A stretch of DNA of 64,000 nt from Thermohalobaculum sp963700775 (GTDB taxonomy: Bacteria; Pseudomonadota; Alphaproteobacteria; Rhodobacterales; Rhodobacteraceae), in contig CAVOYU010000006.1 of NCBI GenBank assembly GCA_963700775.1, positions 434,001 through 498,000 on the forward strand, in the 5' to 3' direction. The translations under genes were made by a program, and so were the position numbers. The notes under the pieces are model-generated. The model had not been told where the DNA came from. It was given only the letters and a program-made list of their open reading frames with translations, and did no database searches. This document shows positions 33,710-42,582 of the stretch, one piece after another. Each line of letters starts with the position of its first letter. Within the stretch, counting starts at the first letter, position 1.

Positions 33710-34612
33710 CTAAGGTCCTGGCGGCCTCTCGATTGGCGCTAGGGTCAACGCTGGGGCGTCCGGCCGCGTCTGGAGCAAGTCCTGCAGGTCGTGCTCGGAG
33801 CCAGCGCCTTCCACCGGTTCGGTCCACACCTTGAAATGCGCGAGGTCGTACTTGCCGAACGAGGTGATCATCGCGCCGTCGGCGGCATCTCGGCCGCGCA
33901 CCATGAGAACGCGGCCGATCCGCGGCGTGTTGTAGCGAGCATCGAAGATGTACCAGCGCCCCTCGAGAAGAGCCTCGAACCAGGCACAGAAATCGTCAAA
34001 TCCAGTCGGTGGCACGCCGATGTCGCCGAGATAGCCGCTGGCATAGCGGGCCGGAATGTTCATGGCACGGCAGAGCGCTATCGCGAGATGCGCGAAGTCG
34101 CGGCAGACGCCGGTGCGCTCGCGCATGAGCGTCGCCGGCCGTCTTGGTCGGCCGGCCAAAGTGATAGCCGAAGGTCAGGTGATTGTGGACCCAGTTGCAG
34201 ATCGCCTGGACCCGGGCCCATCCCGGCGGCGTCTCGCCGAACAGCGCCCAAGCCTCGGTCGACCAGCGCGTCGGAGTCGCAATAGCGGCTGGCGATCAGG
34301 AATTGCAGGGTCTCCGCGGCAGCTCCGGAACTTCGTGCTGGCGGGCGTTCCAGTCGTAGGGATCCGGCGCGCCGTCGTCCTCGATGATGCAGTCGGACCA
34401 GAGCGTCAGGCGCCCCGCCGGCGCGACGAGGCGGGTGCGCCGGTTGCCGAAGGGGTCAACGTACTCCTCCAGCGGCACCGGCGGGATCGGACCGAACCCG
34501 ATCCGATCCGATGATCCGGCCGCCGTAGGAGGGATGCGGCGACAGGGCCAGAACGAGCGGGGTATTCTTGCTGCAGTCGAGCGATGATCTCGAAACCGAT
34601 GCGGATTAACAT
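33710..34612 (-). pseudogene. Transglutaminase-like cysteine peptidase family gene, frameshifted several times
   Basis: Pieces of one transglutaminase-like protein lie in order but in different frames: MLIRIGFEIIARLQQEY at the start, then NRRTRLVAPAGRLTLWSDCI and DGAPDPYDWNARQHEVPELP, then WALFGETPPGWARVQAICNW and VHNHLTFGYHFGRPTK, then an intact last part from RERTGVCRDFAHLAIALCRA (catalytic Cys) through FDDFCAWFEALLEGRWYIFD (Asp) to the stop. At least three indels. Protein sequence within pieces is well preserved. Facing it is a second transglutaminase-like gene. Confidence 0.75.
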
Positions 34613-34799
34613 GGCTGTCCTTCCTGCAATACCTTAGGGTGATCCAACGTAATCGCCTCGCAGCCTGGACCAAGGTATGAATCCGTCGCGCCATCTGGGC
34701 GGCGTACTTGGAGACGTGTGCGGAGGCCACCAGACCGCCGCGCCAAATGTCCGCAGGCCGAAGCCCTCGGGAGTAATTCATGCCGCGCGTCATGCCACG

Positions 34800-35678
34800 A
34801 TGAGGACGTTCCACATCCATCACCGAACGCGCTACGCCTACGATCGGCCGTGACATTCGGCGCGCATCGCCTGATGATCCGCCCGCGCGACGGCCACGAC
34901 ATGCGGATCCTCAATTCCAGCCTGGTCGTCACGCCCCTGCCAGATGTGCACTGGGCGTTCGACACGTTCGGCAATTCGGTCACGCTGCTGACCTTCCCCG
35001 AAGGCGCGGACGAACTCGTGATCGACAGCGAATTGGAGCTTCGGCGCTACGGTCCGGACGAGCCGGTGCCCCGGATCGAGCTTCACGCGGGGGCCTATCC
35101 CTTCCGCTACGATCCGGAGGACCTCATCGACCTGGCGCCGCTCCTGCCCGTGCTCTTTCCGGAGGACCGTGCCACAGTCGAGGGCTGGATCGGCACGGTC
35201 ATCCCCGACCTGCCTGCCGGGAGCTTGCAGGTGCTGGACGCGCTGGGATGCGCGGTGCACCGGGCCATTCGCTACCGCCGCCGTGTGGCACGCGGCGTGC
35301 AGTCTCCGGCCGAGACGATCGCGACCGCCAGTGGAACGTGCCGGGACTTCGCCCTGCTGTTTATGGAGGCGGCCCGCACCCTCGGCTTTGCGGCGCGCTT
35401 CGTCACCGGCTATCTCTACGACGCGAGCACCGATCCGGCTGGCGATGAGACAGTCAGGGGTGGAGGCTCGACGCATGCCTGGGCCGACATCTTCGTGCCG
35501 GGCGCGGGTTGGGTGGAGTTCGACCCAACCAACCGGATCGTGGCCGGACACGAACCTGATCCGCGTGGCGACCACCCGCTCGCCCGCCCAGGCGGTGCCG
35601 GTGAGCGGAACCTATCGCCATGACGGCGCGGCCTTTCTCGGCATGGATGTCGAGGTTGCTGTGACGCGGGTCGACTGA
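34800..35678 (+). pseudogene. Second transglutaminase-like gene, two frameshifts
   Basis: ATG 34800 gives MRTFHIHHRTRYAYDRP. After a lost G near 34852 the next frame continues VTFGAHRLMIRPRDGHDMRI. The catalytic triad is intact: Cys in TASGTCRDFALLFMEAART, His in GSTHAWADIFVP and Asp in WVEFDPTNRIVAG. A second shift near 35553 moves the end to AFLGMDVEVAVTRVD and stop at 35678. These proteins occur in pairs or triplets in many proteobacteria near a circularly permuted ATP-grasp gene, which is absent here. Confidence 0.78.
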
Positions 35679-36379
35679 AACCGGCGCTCGCTGACCGGGG
35701 CCTTCGGCCGGAGCAACTCGTCCCCGCCAAGGGCGTTTGCTTTGGAAATTTTCCGGTAGTGCTTTGGGAGTGGCGCAGCACCTGCAATGTGCGACAGGCG
35801 ACGGGGTCTTGCACAGCCGGGACAGATATGGACCGACCATGACATTCGCATCGGGCTTGGCTCGGTATTGGATCATTGCGCCATTCATCGCGACGAACCG
35901 TGACGCCGGCCGGAGCGAGGGACACACCGGCCGGCACGCGATCCGTGATGAATTGTGGGGGTATCACGCGGAACTCCCAATGGGTTTCATCGTACGACAG
36001 GCTGAAGCGCAGGACTGTGCCGAATTGCTCAGGTCGCGAGAGTTCGAGTGTGCGAGCCGCAAGGGCCACAGCCAATAGGCTACGGTAACTCGTGGCACGA
36101 GGCCGACATAGCACCTACGGCAGCAATCGAGATTGAACCGGACCTTCGTAGTTTTTCGCAAACGGCGACTCCGTCCCGCTGACCAGACCTCCGTGCCAAG
36201 CGCAGCGAATGGCTTCATTCCGCCCAAAAGCGGCGTATCACCCTCGCTCACCGAGATTCTGCAAAAGGCCGCGCAGTCGCGGCTGATAGCCAGGTGGACC
36301 ATCTAGTCGAGCGCCAGAGATCTGCGACCGCCCCACCTCTTGCACTTGCGCGTCTAACTGAGTATCGAGAATGCGCGTT
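35679..36379. repeat. 700-bp gene-free region with degenerate repeat, copy B (core 35866-36050)
   Basis: No intact gene. Bases 35866-36050 repeat the layout of 30880-31040: TTCATCGCGAC, GACGCCGGCCGG, ACCGGCCGGC, GGGGGTATCACGCGGAA and CCGAATTGCTCAGGTC. Near 36180-36290 the minus strand has LLGGMKPFAALGTEV, related to the fragment near 29500. Confidence 0.5.
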
Positions 36380-36454
36380 GCGGGTATGGTGTAATGGTAG
36401 CCTGTCAGCTTCCCAAGCCTGAACGAGCGGGTTCGATTCCCGCTACCCGCTCCA
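36380..36454 (+). tRNA. tRNA-Gly (anticodon CCC), with one extra base in the anticodon arm
   Basis: Acceptor GCGGGTA pairs fully with TACCCGC before TCCA, the T-arm GCGGG-TTCGATT-CCCGC is perfect, and the anticodon loop is TTCCCAA (CCC, glycine). The 3' anticodon stem reads GCCTGA where GCTGA would pair with TCAGC, so an extra C makes a bulge. Length with CCA is 75; 74 is expected without it. This is either a tolerated bulge or a one-base error. Confidence 0.85.
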
Positions 36455-36545
36455 GACAATTTTTTTCCTGCACATCGCCTGCAAAATCGTTTGCTATGAA
36501 AATGGTAAGATGTTGAAAGTCAATAGATTAATCTGGATTATCCTT

Positions 36546-36595
36546 CTCAGCTTCCCAAGCTGCATACGAGGGTTCGATTCCCTTCACCCGCTCCA
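36546..36595 (+). repeat. tRNA-Gly 3'-end copy 2 (anticodon arm to CCA)
   Basis: CTCAGCTTCCCAAGCTGC followed by GAGGGTTCGATTCCCTTC and ACCCGCTCCA: the anticodon arm (CCC, paired properly), T-arm and 3' acceptor strand of tRNA-Gly. The 5' acceptor strand and D arm are missing. It ends 141 bp after the first copy. Confidence 0.75.
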
Positions 36596-36681
36596 GAATT
36601 TTCATCCTGCACTTCGCCTGAATGATCACCGCCGCGAATACGGCAGTATATTGATTTTCAGAAGTTAATCGGGATTCTCTC

Positions 36682-36732
36682 CTCAGCTCCCCAAGTCGAA
36701 TGTCTTCGGTTCGATCCCGATCGCCCGCTCCA
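36682..36732 (+). repeat. tRNA-Gly 3'-end copy 3 (degenerate)
   Basis: CTCAGCTCCCCAAG, then CGGTTCGATCCCGATCGCCC and GCTCCA: a more worn copy of the tRNA 3' end, 137 bp after copy 2. The spacers before copies 2 and 3 resemble each other (TCCTGCAC-TCGCCTG near the start, GTTAATC-GGATT near the end), so the whole unit of about 139 bp is repeated. Confidence 0.65.
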
Positions 36733-36746
36733 GCCCCACGGCGCCG

Positions 36747-37037
36747 CTAGTCGACCCCCTCCACCAGCACCAGGTTGCACTCCGCGCTCCGGTGGCGGTG
36801 CGCAGCGATCGCCTGGTAGTCGGGGTCGTCGTGCCAGCGGTGCGCGTCCTCGGCGGTCGGGAAGCGCAGGATCACCGTGCGGGGCAGCGCCCACGCTCCC
36901 TCGATCACCTCGGCCTCCGGGCTGCGGGCAACCACCTTGCCGCCGTGGCGGGCGAATACGGGCGCGAAACCGTCGAGATACTTCTGATACTCGGCCGGAT
37001 CGTTCACCAGGATCTGGGCGATGGCATAGGCACTCAC
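36747..37037 (-). CDS. DUF1330 family protein
   Basis: 96-aa ferredoxin-like-fold protein of the DUF1330 (dimeric alpha/beta barrel) type: QILVNDPAEYQKYLDGFAPV, IEGAWALPRTVILRFPTAED, and WHDDPDYQAIAAHRHRSAEC. Family members have no firmly known activity. First core-type gene after the tRNA-Gly repeats; followed 16 bases on by a YbdK-like ligase in the same direction. Confidence 0.88.
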   Translation of the reverse strand: MSAYAIAQILVNDPAEYQKYLDGFAPVFARHGGKVVARSPEAEVIEGAWALPRTVILRFPTAEDAHRWHDDPDYQAIAAHRHRSAECNLVLVEGVD

Positions 37038-37053
37038 GGCAATTCTCCTCTCC

Positions 37054-38181
37054 TCAGCTCACGAATTCGCCGATCAGCGTATCGACGACGGCGCGCAGCG
37101 CCTCCTGCGGCTCGGCGCCCCCCGCGACGGCCTTCTCGTAGACCGCCCGCTGGCGGTCGGCGGAGTTGCCCTCCCGCGCGATCCGGCGAGCGTGCAGCAC
37201 CTCCGAGCGGCAGTCCAGCGCCTCGGCGTCGGCGCCGATCATGTCGATCCATTCCTCGACCAGATCGGGGAAGGGTGCCAGCGTGGCGCGGCCGTGATCG
37301 ACCAGCTTGCCCTTCACCCCGTAGCGCTGCGCCCGCCAGCGGTTCTCGCCGATCAGCGTCGCCGGGTAGAGCCGCCAGCGCTGGTTGCGCGAGCGGAGCC
37401 GGTAGAGATAGGCCATTAGCGACTGAAACATCGCCGCGACGCAGGCGGTGTCCTCGAGCCGCGAGCAGACATCGGTCACCCGCTGCTCGACGGTCGGGAA
37501 CTTGGCCGAGGGCCGGATGTCCCACCAGATCTTGGTGCCGTCCTCGATGCAGCCGGCGTTGACCAGGCTGTCGACCAGCCGGCGGTACTCGCCGAAGGAG
37601 GACAGCGTGTCCGGCAGCCCGGTCCGCGGCAGGGCGTCGAACACGGTCAGGCGGTAGCTGGAGAGCCCGGTGTCCTCGCCGCGCCAGAACGGCGAAGAGC
37701 AGGAAAGCGCCAGCAGGTGCGGCAGGAAATAGGCCGCCTGGCTCATCAGGTCGATGCGCAGGTCCTCGTCCTCGATCCCCACATGCACATGGCAGCCGCA
37801 GATCAGCAGCCGCCGCACCGCGGCGCCGAGATCGGCCCTCAGCCCGTCATAGCGGGGCTTGCGGGTATGGGTCTGGCTGCGCCACTCGGCGAAGGGGTGG
37901 GTCGAGGCGGCGATCGGGGCGAAGCCGAATTCGGCCGCCGCCTCGGCGATGCCCTTGCGCATCGCCGCCAGCTCGGCCCTGGCCTCGCCGACGGTTCGGT
38001 GCGGCCTGGTGCCGACCTCGACCTGGCATTGCAGGTATTCCGGCGAGACCTGCTCGCCCAGCAGCTCGCTGCAACGCTCCAGCAAGCCCGCCGGCGGCTC
38101 GCGCACCAGATCGCGGGTCTCGCGATCGACGATGAGGTATTCCTCCTCGATGCCGATGGTGAAGCTCGGGCGTTCGTTCAT
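37054..38181 (-). CDS. YbdK-like carboxylate-amine ligase (GCS2 family)
   Basis: 375-aa glutamate-cysteine-ligase type 2 relative: TIGIEEEYLIVDRETRDLV at the N-terminus (metal-binding glutamates), CQVEVGTRPHRTVGEARAEL, ICGCHVHVGIEDEDLRID, and IWWDIRPSAKFPTVEQRVTD. The family makes gamma-glutamyl-type amide bonds weakly in vitro; the biological product is uncertain. It transcribes toward the DUF1330 gene. Confidence 0.86.
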   Translation of the reverse strand: MNERPSFTIGIEEEYLIVDRETRDLVREPPAGLLERCSELLGEQVSPEYLQCQVEVGTRPHRTVGEARAELAAMRKGIAEAAAEFGFAPIAASTHPFAEWRSQTHTRKPRYDGLRADLGAAVRRLLICGCHVHVGIEDEDLRIDLMSQAAYFLPHLLALSCSSPFWRGEDTGLSSYRLTVFDALPRTGLPDTLSSFGEYRRLVDSLVNAGCIEDGTKIWWDIRPSAKFPTVEQRVTDVCSRLEDTACVAAMFQSLMAYLYRLRSRNQRWRLYPATLIGENRWRAQRYGVKGKLVDHGRATLAPFPDLVEEWIDMIGADAEALDCRSEVLHARRIAREGNSADRQRAVYEKAVAGGAEPQEALRAVVDTLIGEFVS

Positions 38182-38328
38182 GGGCGTCTCCCCCGGGTGG
38201 CCATGCCAGCTTCCTATGGCGGCGGCAACAGGGTCAACGGCTTATGTCGGTTCTGCTCAAGGCGACGCTGCACGACCGCCGCGCGGCGCGGCGTCAAGGC
38301 AGCCAATCGGCCCGCCCGCCCCTGGAGG

Positions 38329-39732
38329 CTAGCTCCGCAGCCTTTCGAGCAGTCCCTCGGCGAACTGCGTCAGGCTGTCGTCGCGGGCGCCCATGATCAC
38401 GATCCGGTCGCCGGGCCGGGCCAGTTCGACCAGCTTGTCGCCGCAGGCGGCGCGCTCGGCGAAGGCATGGGCGGCGCGGCCGCGCGAACGCACGGCGTCG
38501 ACGATGTCCCGACTGGTGACCGTGCGCGTGACGGTGCCGCCGAAATAGACCGGGTCCGGCATGACCAGCACGTCGCGCGCGTGCAGATGCTCGGCGAAGC
38601 AGTCGGTGAAGGCGTCCCGCATCAGCCGCAGCGGGCCGTAGCCATGGGGCTGGAACATGACCAGCAAACGCCCCGGAAAGCCGTGCAGCGTGGCCAGCGT
38701 GGCGTTGATCTTGTCCGGGTTGTGGGCGAAATCGTCGATCACCGTGACCCCCCCGGCGGTGCCGACGATCTCGAGCCGCCGCCGCAGGCCCTCGAAGCCG
38801 CCAAGCGCCGCGGCGGCCGCGCCGAGCGTGACACCGCAGGCCCGCGCGGCACCGATCGCCGCGAGCGCGTTCGCAGCGTTGTGCGCGCCCGGCACCCGCA
38901 GCCGCACCGGGGCCGTCTCGCCGGTCGCGCGCTCGGTCACCTCGAAGGCAATGCCTTCCGGCATCGGCTCGAGCGCGCCGGCGCGGATATCCGCGGCATC
39001 ATCGGTCAGGCTGAAAGTGATCGTCTTGCCGTCCGGCAGCCCGGCCGCGAGCGCAGCAGTCTCGTCGTTGTCGAGGTTCAGCACGACGGTCGGCGCGGCG
39101 GCGATGAAGCCGCGGAACAGGGCGCGCAGCTCGTCCAGCGACTTGTGGTCCAGCGCCATATTGGTCAGCACCGCGATCTGCGGCCGGTAGAGGGCGATCG
39201 AGCCGTCGCTCTCGTCAACCTCGCTGACGAAGGGGCCGCCTGCGCCCAGCACGGCGCTGGCGAACGGCGCGTCGGGCCGGGCGTAGTTCTTCATCACCGC
39301 GCCGTTGACGATGGTCGGGTCCAGCCCGGCCCGATCCAGGATCCAGCCGACCATCCCCGTCGTGGTCGACTTGCCGCTGGTGCCGCCGACGGCGACACTG
39401 CGCGGCGCGGCGTTGAACAGCGCCGCCAGCAATTCCGCGCGGGTGGTCATCGCGGCGCCCAGCCGGCGGGCCGCCTGGACATCGGGCACCGTGTCCTCCA
39501 CCGCCGCCGAGGTGACCAGGACCTGATCCGACCCGGTCAGTCCGCTGCCGTCCTGAGGGTGGAGCCCGATACCGTTGCCGCGCAGGTAGTCGAACTTCTG
39601 CGCCACGCGACCCTGGTCGAGCATGCGGTCGGACCCTTCCACGGTGCAGCCGCGGCCCCGCAGGATCATCGCCAGGGGCATCATGCCGCTGCCGCCGATG
39701 CCGCAGAAGAAATAACGCTTGTCTAGGTCCAT
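38329..39732 (-). CDS. Mur ligase of the Mpl type (murein tripeptide ligase-like)
   Basis: 467-aa Mur ligase: N-terminal GIGGSGMMPLAMILRGRG, ATP loop VGGTSGKSTTTGMVG, VSEVDESDGSIALYRP, LTNMALDHKSLDELR, and the ligase C-domain GFEGLRRRLEIVGT...IDDFAHNPDKI. Automated tools often call such proteins MurC. It stands alone outside any division/cell-wall cluster and faces LdcA, so the recycling ligase that joins L-Ala-D-Glu-mDap to UDP-MurNAc is the better guess. ATG 39732 is the first credible start. Confidence 0.8.
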   Translation of the reverse strand: MDLDKRYFFCGIGGSGMMPLAMILRGRGCTVEGSDRMLDQGRVAQKFDYLRGNGIGLHPQDGSGLTGSDQVLVTSAAVEDTVPDVQAARRLGAAMTTRAELLAALFNAAPRSVAVGGTSGKSTTTGMVGWILDRAGLDPTIVNGAVMKNYARPDAPFASAVLGAGGPFVSEVDESDGSIALYRPQIAVLTNMALDHKSLDELRALFRGFIAAAPTVVLNLDNDETAALAAGLPDGKTITFSLTDDAADIRAGALEPMPEGIAFEVTERATGETAPVRLRVPGAHNAANALAAIGAARACGVTLGAAAAALGGFEGLRRRLEIVGTAGGVTVIDDFAHNPDKINATLATLHGFPGRLLVMFQPHGYGPLRLMRDAFTDCFAEHLHARDVLVMPDPVYFGGTVTRTVTSRDIVDAVRSRGRAAHAFAERAACGDKLVELARPGDRIVIMGARDDSLTQFAEGLLERLRS

Positions 39733-39794
39733 GCGGCGATCACTATAGCGATCGCCCGGAGCTGACAAGGAAGTCGAATTCAGGAGATGACCGC

Positions 39795-40631
39795 GTGACC
39801 GAGGCAAGGTTCAGGATCGGCGTGATGGCGCCCGCGTCGCGCATCGACCGGAGCATCGCTGAGCGGGTCGAAGCGCTCGCCGCCCGGCTCGACCCCTGCA
39901 TCGAGCTCCGGTTCCATCCGCAGTGCTTTCAGGCATGCGGGCATTTCGCGGGTGACGACGACACCCGGGCACGGGCCTTCCTCGACATCGCCAACGACGC
40001 CGGCTTCGACGCCCTGTGGTTCGCCCGGGGCGGCTATGGCTCGTGCCGGATCGCCGCGGCGGCGGTCGCCGGGCTGACCGGCGCCGCGCGGGCCAAGCGA
40101 TATCTCGGCTACAGTGACGCGGGCTACCTGCTGGCCGGGCTGTACGGCGCGGGCTTTCCCGCGCTCGCCCACGGACCGATGCCCTCCGACATCCTGCGAG
40201 ACGGCGGCGAGGCGGCGGTAGGGCGCGCGCTCTCGTTCCTGACTGGCCGTGCGCTGGACACGCTGGAGCCCAATCTCTCTGCGAACGTCCCTTCGGCCGC
40301 CTTCAACATCGCCGTGTTCAGCCAGCTTCTGGGAACCCCGCTGCAGCCGGATCTCGCCGGCCATGTGCTGATGCTCGAGGAGGTGGCCGAGTACATGTAC
40401 CGGATCGACCGCGCCCTCTTTCACATCACCAGCAATCCCGGCGTCCGGCAGGTCGCGGGCATCCGCCTTGGCCGTTGCAGCGCCATCCCGCCGAACGAGC
40501 CCGATTTCGCCCAGACCGAGGAAGAGGTCGTCCGGCACTGGTGCGCCGTATCGGGTATCCCCTATCTCGGCCGCGCCGACATCGGCCATGACATCGGCAA
40601 CAAGATCGTGCCGTTCGGCCGGCTTCGATAG
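39795..40631 (+). CDS. ldcA: L,D-carboxypeptidase (peptidase S66, LdcA)
   Basis: 278-aa cytoplasmic peptidase that trims tetrapeptides to tripeptides in peptidoglycan recycling. Catalytic Ser107 is in RYLGYSDAG, Glu in VLMLEEVAEY and His in GRADIGHDIGNK; FDALWFARGGYGSCRI is the other conserved stretch. GTG 39795 has GGAG upstream. Divergent from the Mpl-like ligase 62 bp away, which would use its tripeptide product. Confidence 0.86.
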   Translation: MTEARFRIGVMAPASRIDRSIAERVEALAARLDPCIELRFHPQCFQACGHFAGDDDTRARAFLDIANDAGFDALWFARGGYGSCRIAAAAVAGLTGAARAKRYLGYSDAGYLLAGLYGAGFPALAHGPMPSDILRDGGEAAVGRALSFLTGRALDTLEPNLSANVPSAAFNIAVFSQLLGTPLQPDLAGHVLMLEEVAEYMYRIDRALFHITSNPGVRQVAGIRLGRCSAIPPNEPDFAQTEEEVVRHWCAVSGIPYLGRADIGHDIGNKIVPFGRLR

Positions 40632-40735
40632 CGCGGCCGGGCCGCCCAGTCCCCACCCCGTCCCTGCCGGTTGACTTGGCCGCGCCGCCGGTGTCGAACA
40701 TGGCGGCACGTCGAACCGACGGAAAGGGAGCACGC

Positions 40736-42391
40736 ATGAGCCGCACGGGTGGGGAACTGTTGATCGACTGCCTCGAAACGCAAGGCGTCACCACCGCCTT
40801 CGGCGTGCCGGGCGAGAGCTACCTCGCGGTGCTCGACGCGCTGCACGACTGCTCGATCCGCTTCGTGCTCTGCCGGCAGGAAGGCGGCGCCGCCTTCATG
40901 GCCGAGGCCTGGGGCAAGCTCGACGGGCGGCCCGGCATCGCCTTCGTCACCCGTGGCCCAGGCGCCACCAACGCCTCGATCGGGGTGCATACTGCGAAGC
41001 AGAACTCCTCGCCGATGATCCTCTTCGTCGGCCAGGTGGGGCGGGCCATGCGCGACCGCGAGGCGTTCCAGGAAGTGAGCTACCGCGACTTCTTCGGCAC
41101 GGTCGCCAAGTGGGCCGTCGAGATCGACGATCCCGACCGCATCCCCGAGATCGTCAGCCGCGCCTTCCATGTGGCCATGTCGGGCCGCCCCGGCCCGGTG
41201 GTGATCGGCCTGCCCGAGGATATGTTGACCGAGCGGACCGGCCGCGCCCCCGGCCGCCGAATCTCGCCCACCGAGGCCGGCGCCGATCCGGTGTCGGTGG
41301 AGCGGGTCGGCGCCCTGCTGGCCGGCGCCGAGCGGCCGATGATCTTCGTCGGCGGCGGCGGCTGGTCTGACGAGGGCCGCGCCGAGCTAAAGCGTTTCGC
41401 CGAGCGCTGGGACCTGCCGGTGGTGGCCTCGTTCCGCTGCCACGACCTGATCGACAACCGCTCGCCCCACTATGCGGGCGACGCGGGCACCGGCATGCTG
41501 GCCTCGACCAAGGCGCTGATCGGCGAGTCCGATCTGGTGCTGGCCATCGGCATCGGCTTCAGCGAGATCGAGACCGACAGCTACACCCTGTTCGACATCC
41601 CCGACCCGAAGCAGCGGCTGGTCCATGTGCACCCCTCGGACCTCGAGATCGGCAAGGTCGTGCAGCCCGCGCTCGGCATCCACGCCGGCGTGAACGGCTT
41701 CGTCCGGGCCGCGGCCGCGCTGACGCCGAACAACCTGCCCTGGGGTGAGTGGCGCGCCGCGGCGCGGGCCGCCTTCGAGGCCTCGCTCGACTGCCCGAAG
41801 CAGCCGGGCGCGGTCGACATGGGCGCTGTCTCGGCCCATCTGCGCAATGCGCTGCCGAAAGATGCCATCGTCACCAACGGCGCCGGCAACTTCACCGTCT
41901 GGCCGAACAAGTTCCTGCTCCACGGCGGCGGCGGCCGACTGGTGGGACCGCAGTCCGGCGCCATGGGCTACGGGCTGCCCGCAGGCATCGCGGCGCGGCT
42001 CTGGGCCCCGGATCGCGTGGTGGTCAGCTTCGTCGGCGACGGTGAGATCCAGATGACCATGACCGAGTTCGGCACCGCCATGCAGGCGGGCGCGCTGCCG
42101 ATCGTGCTGATCTTGAACAACGGCACCTACGGTACGATCCGCATGCACCAGGAGCGCGAATACCCGGGCCGGGTCAGCGGCACGACGCTCGAGAACCCGG
42201 ATTTCGTCGCCATCGCCCGTGCCTATGGCTTCCATGCCGAGAAAGTGACCGGGACAGCCGGTTTCCCCGCCGCGTTCGATCGGGCGCGGGCCGCCGGCGG
42301 CGGCGTGCTCGAACTCGCGATCGACATCGAAGCGCTGACCCCGCGCCAGACCATGAGCCAGATCCGGGCGGCGGCGCTGACCCGCGGCTAA
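40736..42391 (+). CDS. Thiamine-diphosphate-dependent enzyme (acetolactate synthase-like)
   Basis: 551 aa with the usual three domains: N-terminal PYR domain with the catalytic Glu in FGVPGESYLAVLDAL, a middle domain (MIFVGGGGWSDEGRAEL), and C-terminal PP domain with GDGEIQMTMTEFGTAMQ and NNGTYGTIRMHQE (ThDP-Mg site). Without an adjacent regulatory subunit it is unlikely to be the biosynthetic acetolactate synthase; a decarboxylase/carboligase on another 2-oxo acid is possible. ATG 40736 has AAAGGGAG upstream. Confidence 0.82.
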   Translation: MSRTGGELLIDCLETQGVTTAFGVPGESYLAVLDALHDCSIRFVLCRQEGGAAFMAEAWGKLDGRPGIAFVTRGPGATNASIGVHTAKQNSSPMILFVGQVGRAMRDREAFQEVSYRDFFGTVAKWAVEIDDPDRIPEIVSRAFHVAMSGRPGPVVIGLPEDMLTERTGRAPGRRISPTEAGADPVSVERVGALLAGAERPMIFVGGGGWSDEGRAELKRFAERWDLPVVASFRCHDLIDNRSPHYAGDAGTGMLASTKALIGESDLVLAIGIGFSEIETDSYTLFDIPDPKQRLVHVHPSDLEIGKVVQPALGIHAGVNGFVRAAAALTPNNLPWGEWRAAARAAFEASLDCPKQPGAVDMGAVSAHLRNALPKDAIVTNGAGNFTVWPNKFLLHGGGGRLVGPQSGAMGYGLPAGIAARLWAPDRVVVSFVGDGEIQMTMTEFGTAMQAGALPIVLILNNGTYGTIRMHQEREYPGRVSGTTLENPDFVAIARAYGFHAEKVTGTAGFPAAFDRARAAGGGVLELAIDIEALTPRQTMSQIRAAALTRG

Positions 42392-42582
42392 TGCAGCGTC
42401 CGTTCCGTTTGAATCACGCTGCGCTCGACAAAGTCATTCCAGCGTAAGCGGGAATCTCCGGCCGATTTCATCGGATCCCCACTTTCGCCGGATTGGCGCC
42501 GGATGAATGGGCGATCCGGTCTGATCGGGCGCTGCCCTGGTAGCGCAGGCGATCCGTCGGCCGGATGCGCCAGAAACCGGCC

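Noticed and set aside
36380..36732. Three functional tRNA-Gly genes
   Set aside because: Only the first has the 5' acceptor strand and D arm; the other two start at the anticodon arm.
36380..36732. CRISPR array
   Set aside because: The repeated units are tRNA 3' ends about 139 bp apart with related, not unique, spacers. No cas gene in the window.
37717..39726. 669-aa plus-strand frame
   Set aside because: Antisense shadow over the YbdK-like and Mpl-like genes, whose motifs are clear on the minus strand.
42425..42455. TCATTCCAGCGTAAGCGGGAATC as a second REP element
   Set aside because: Only a half-palindrome with mismatches; too weak to list.
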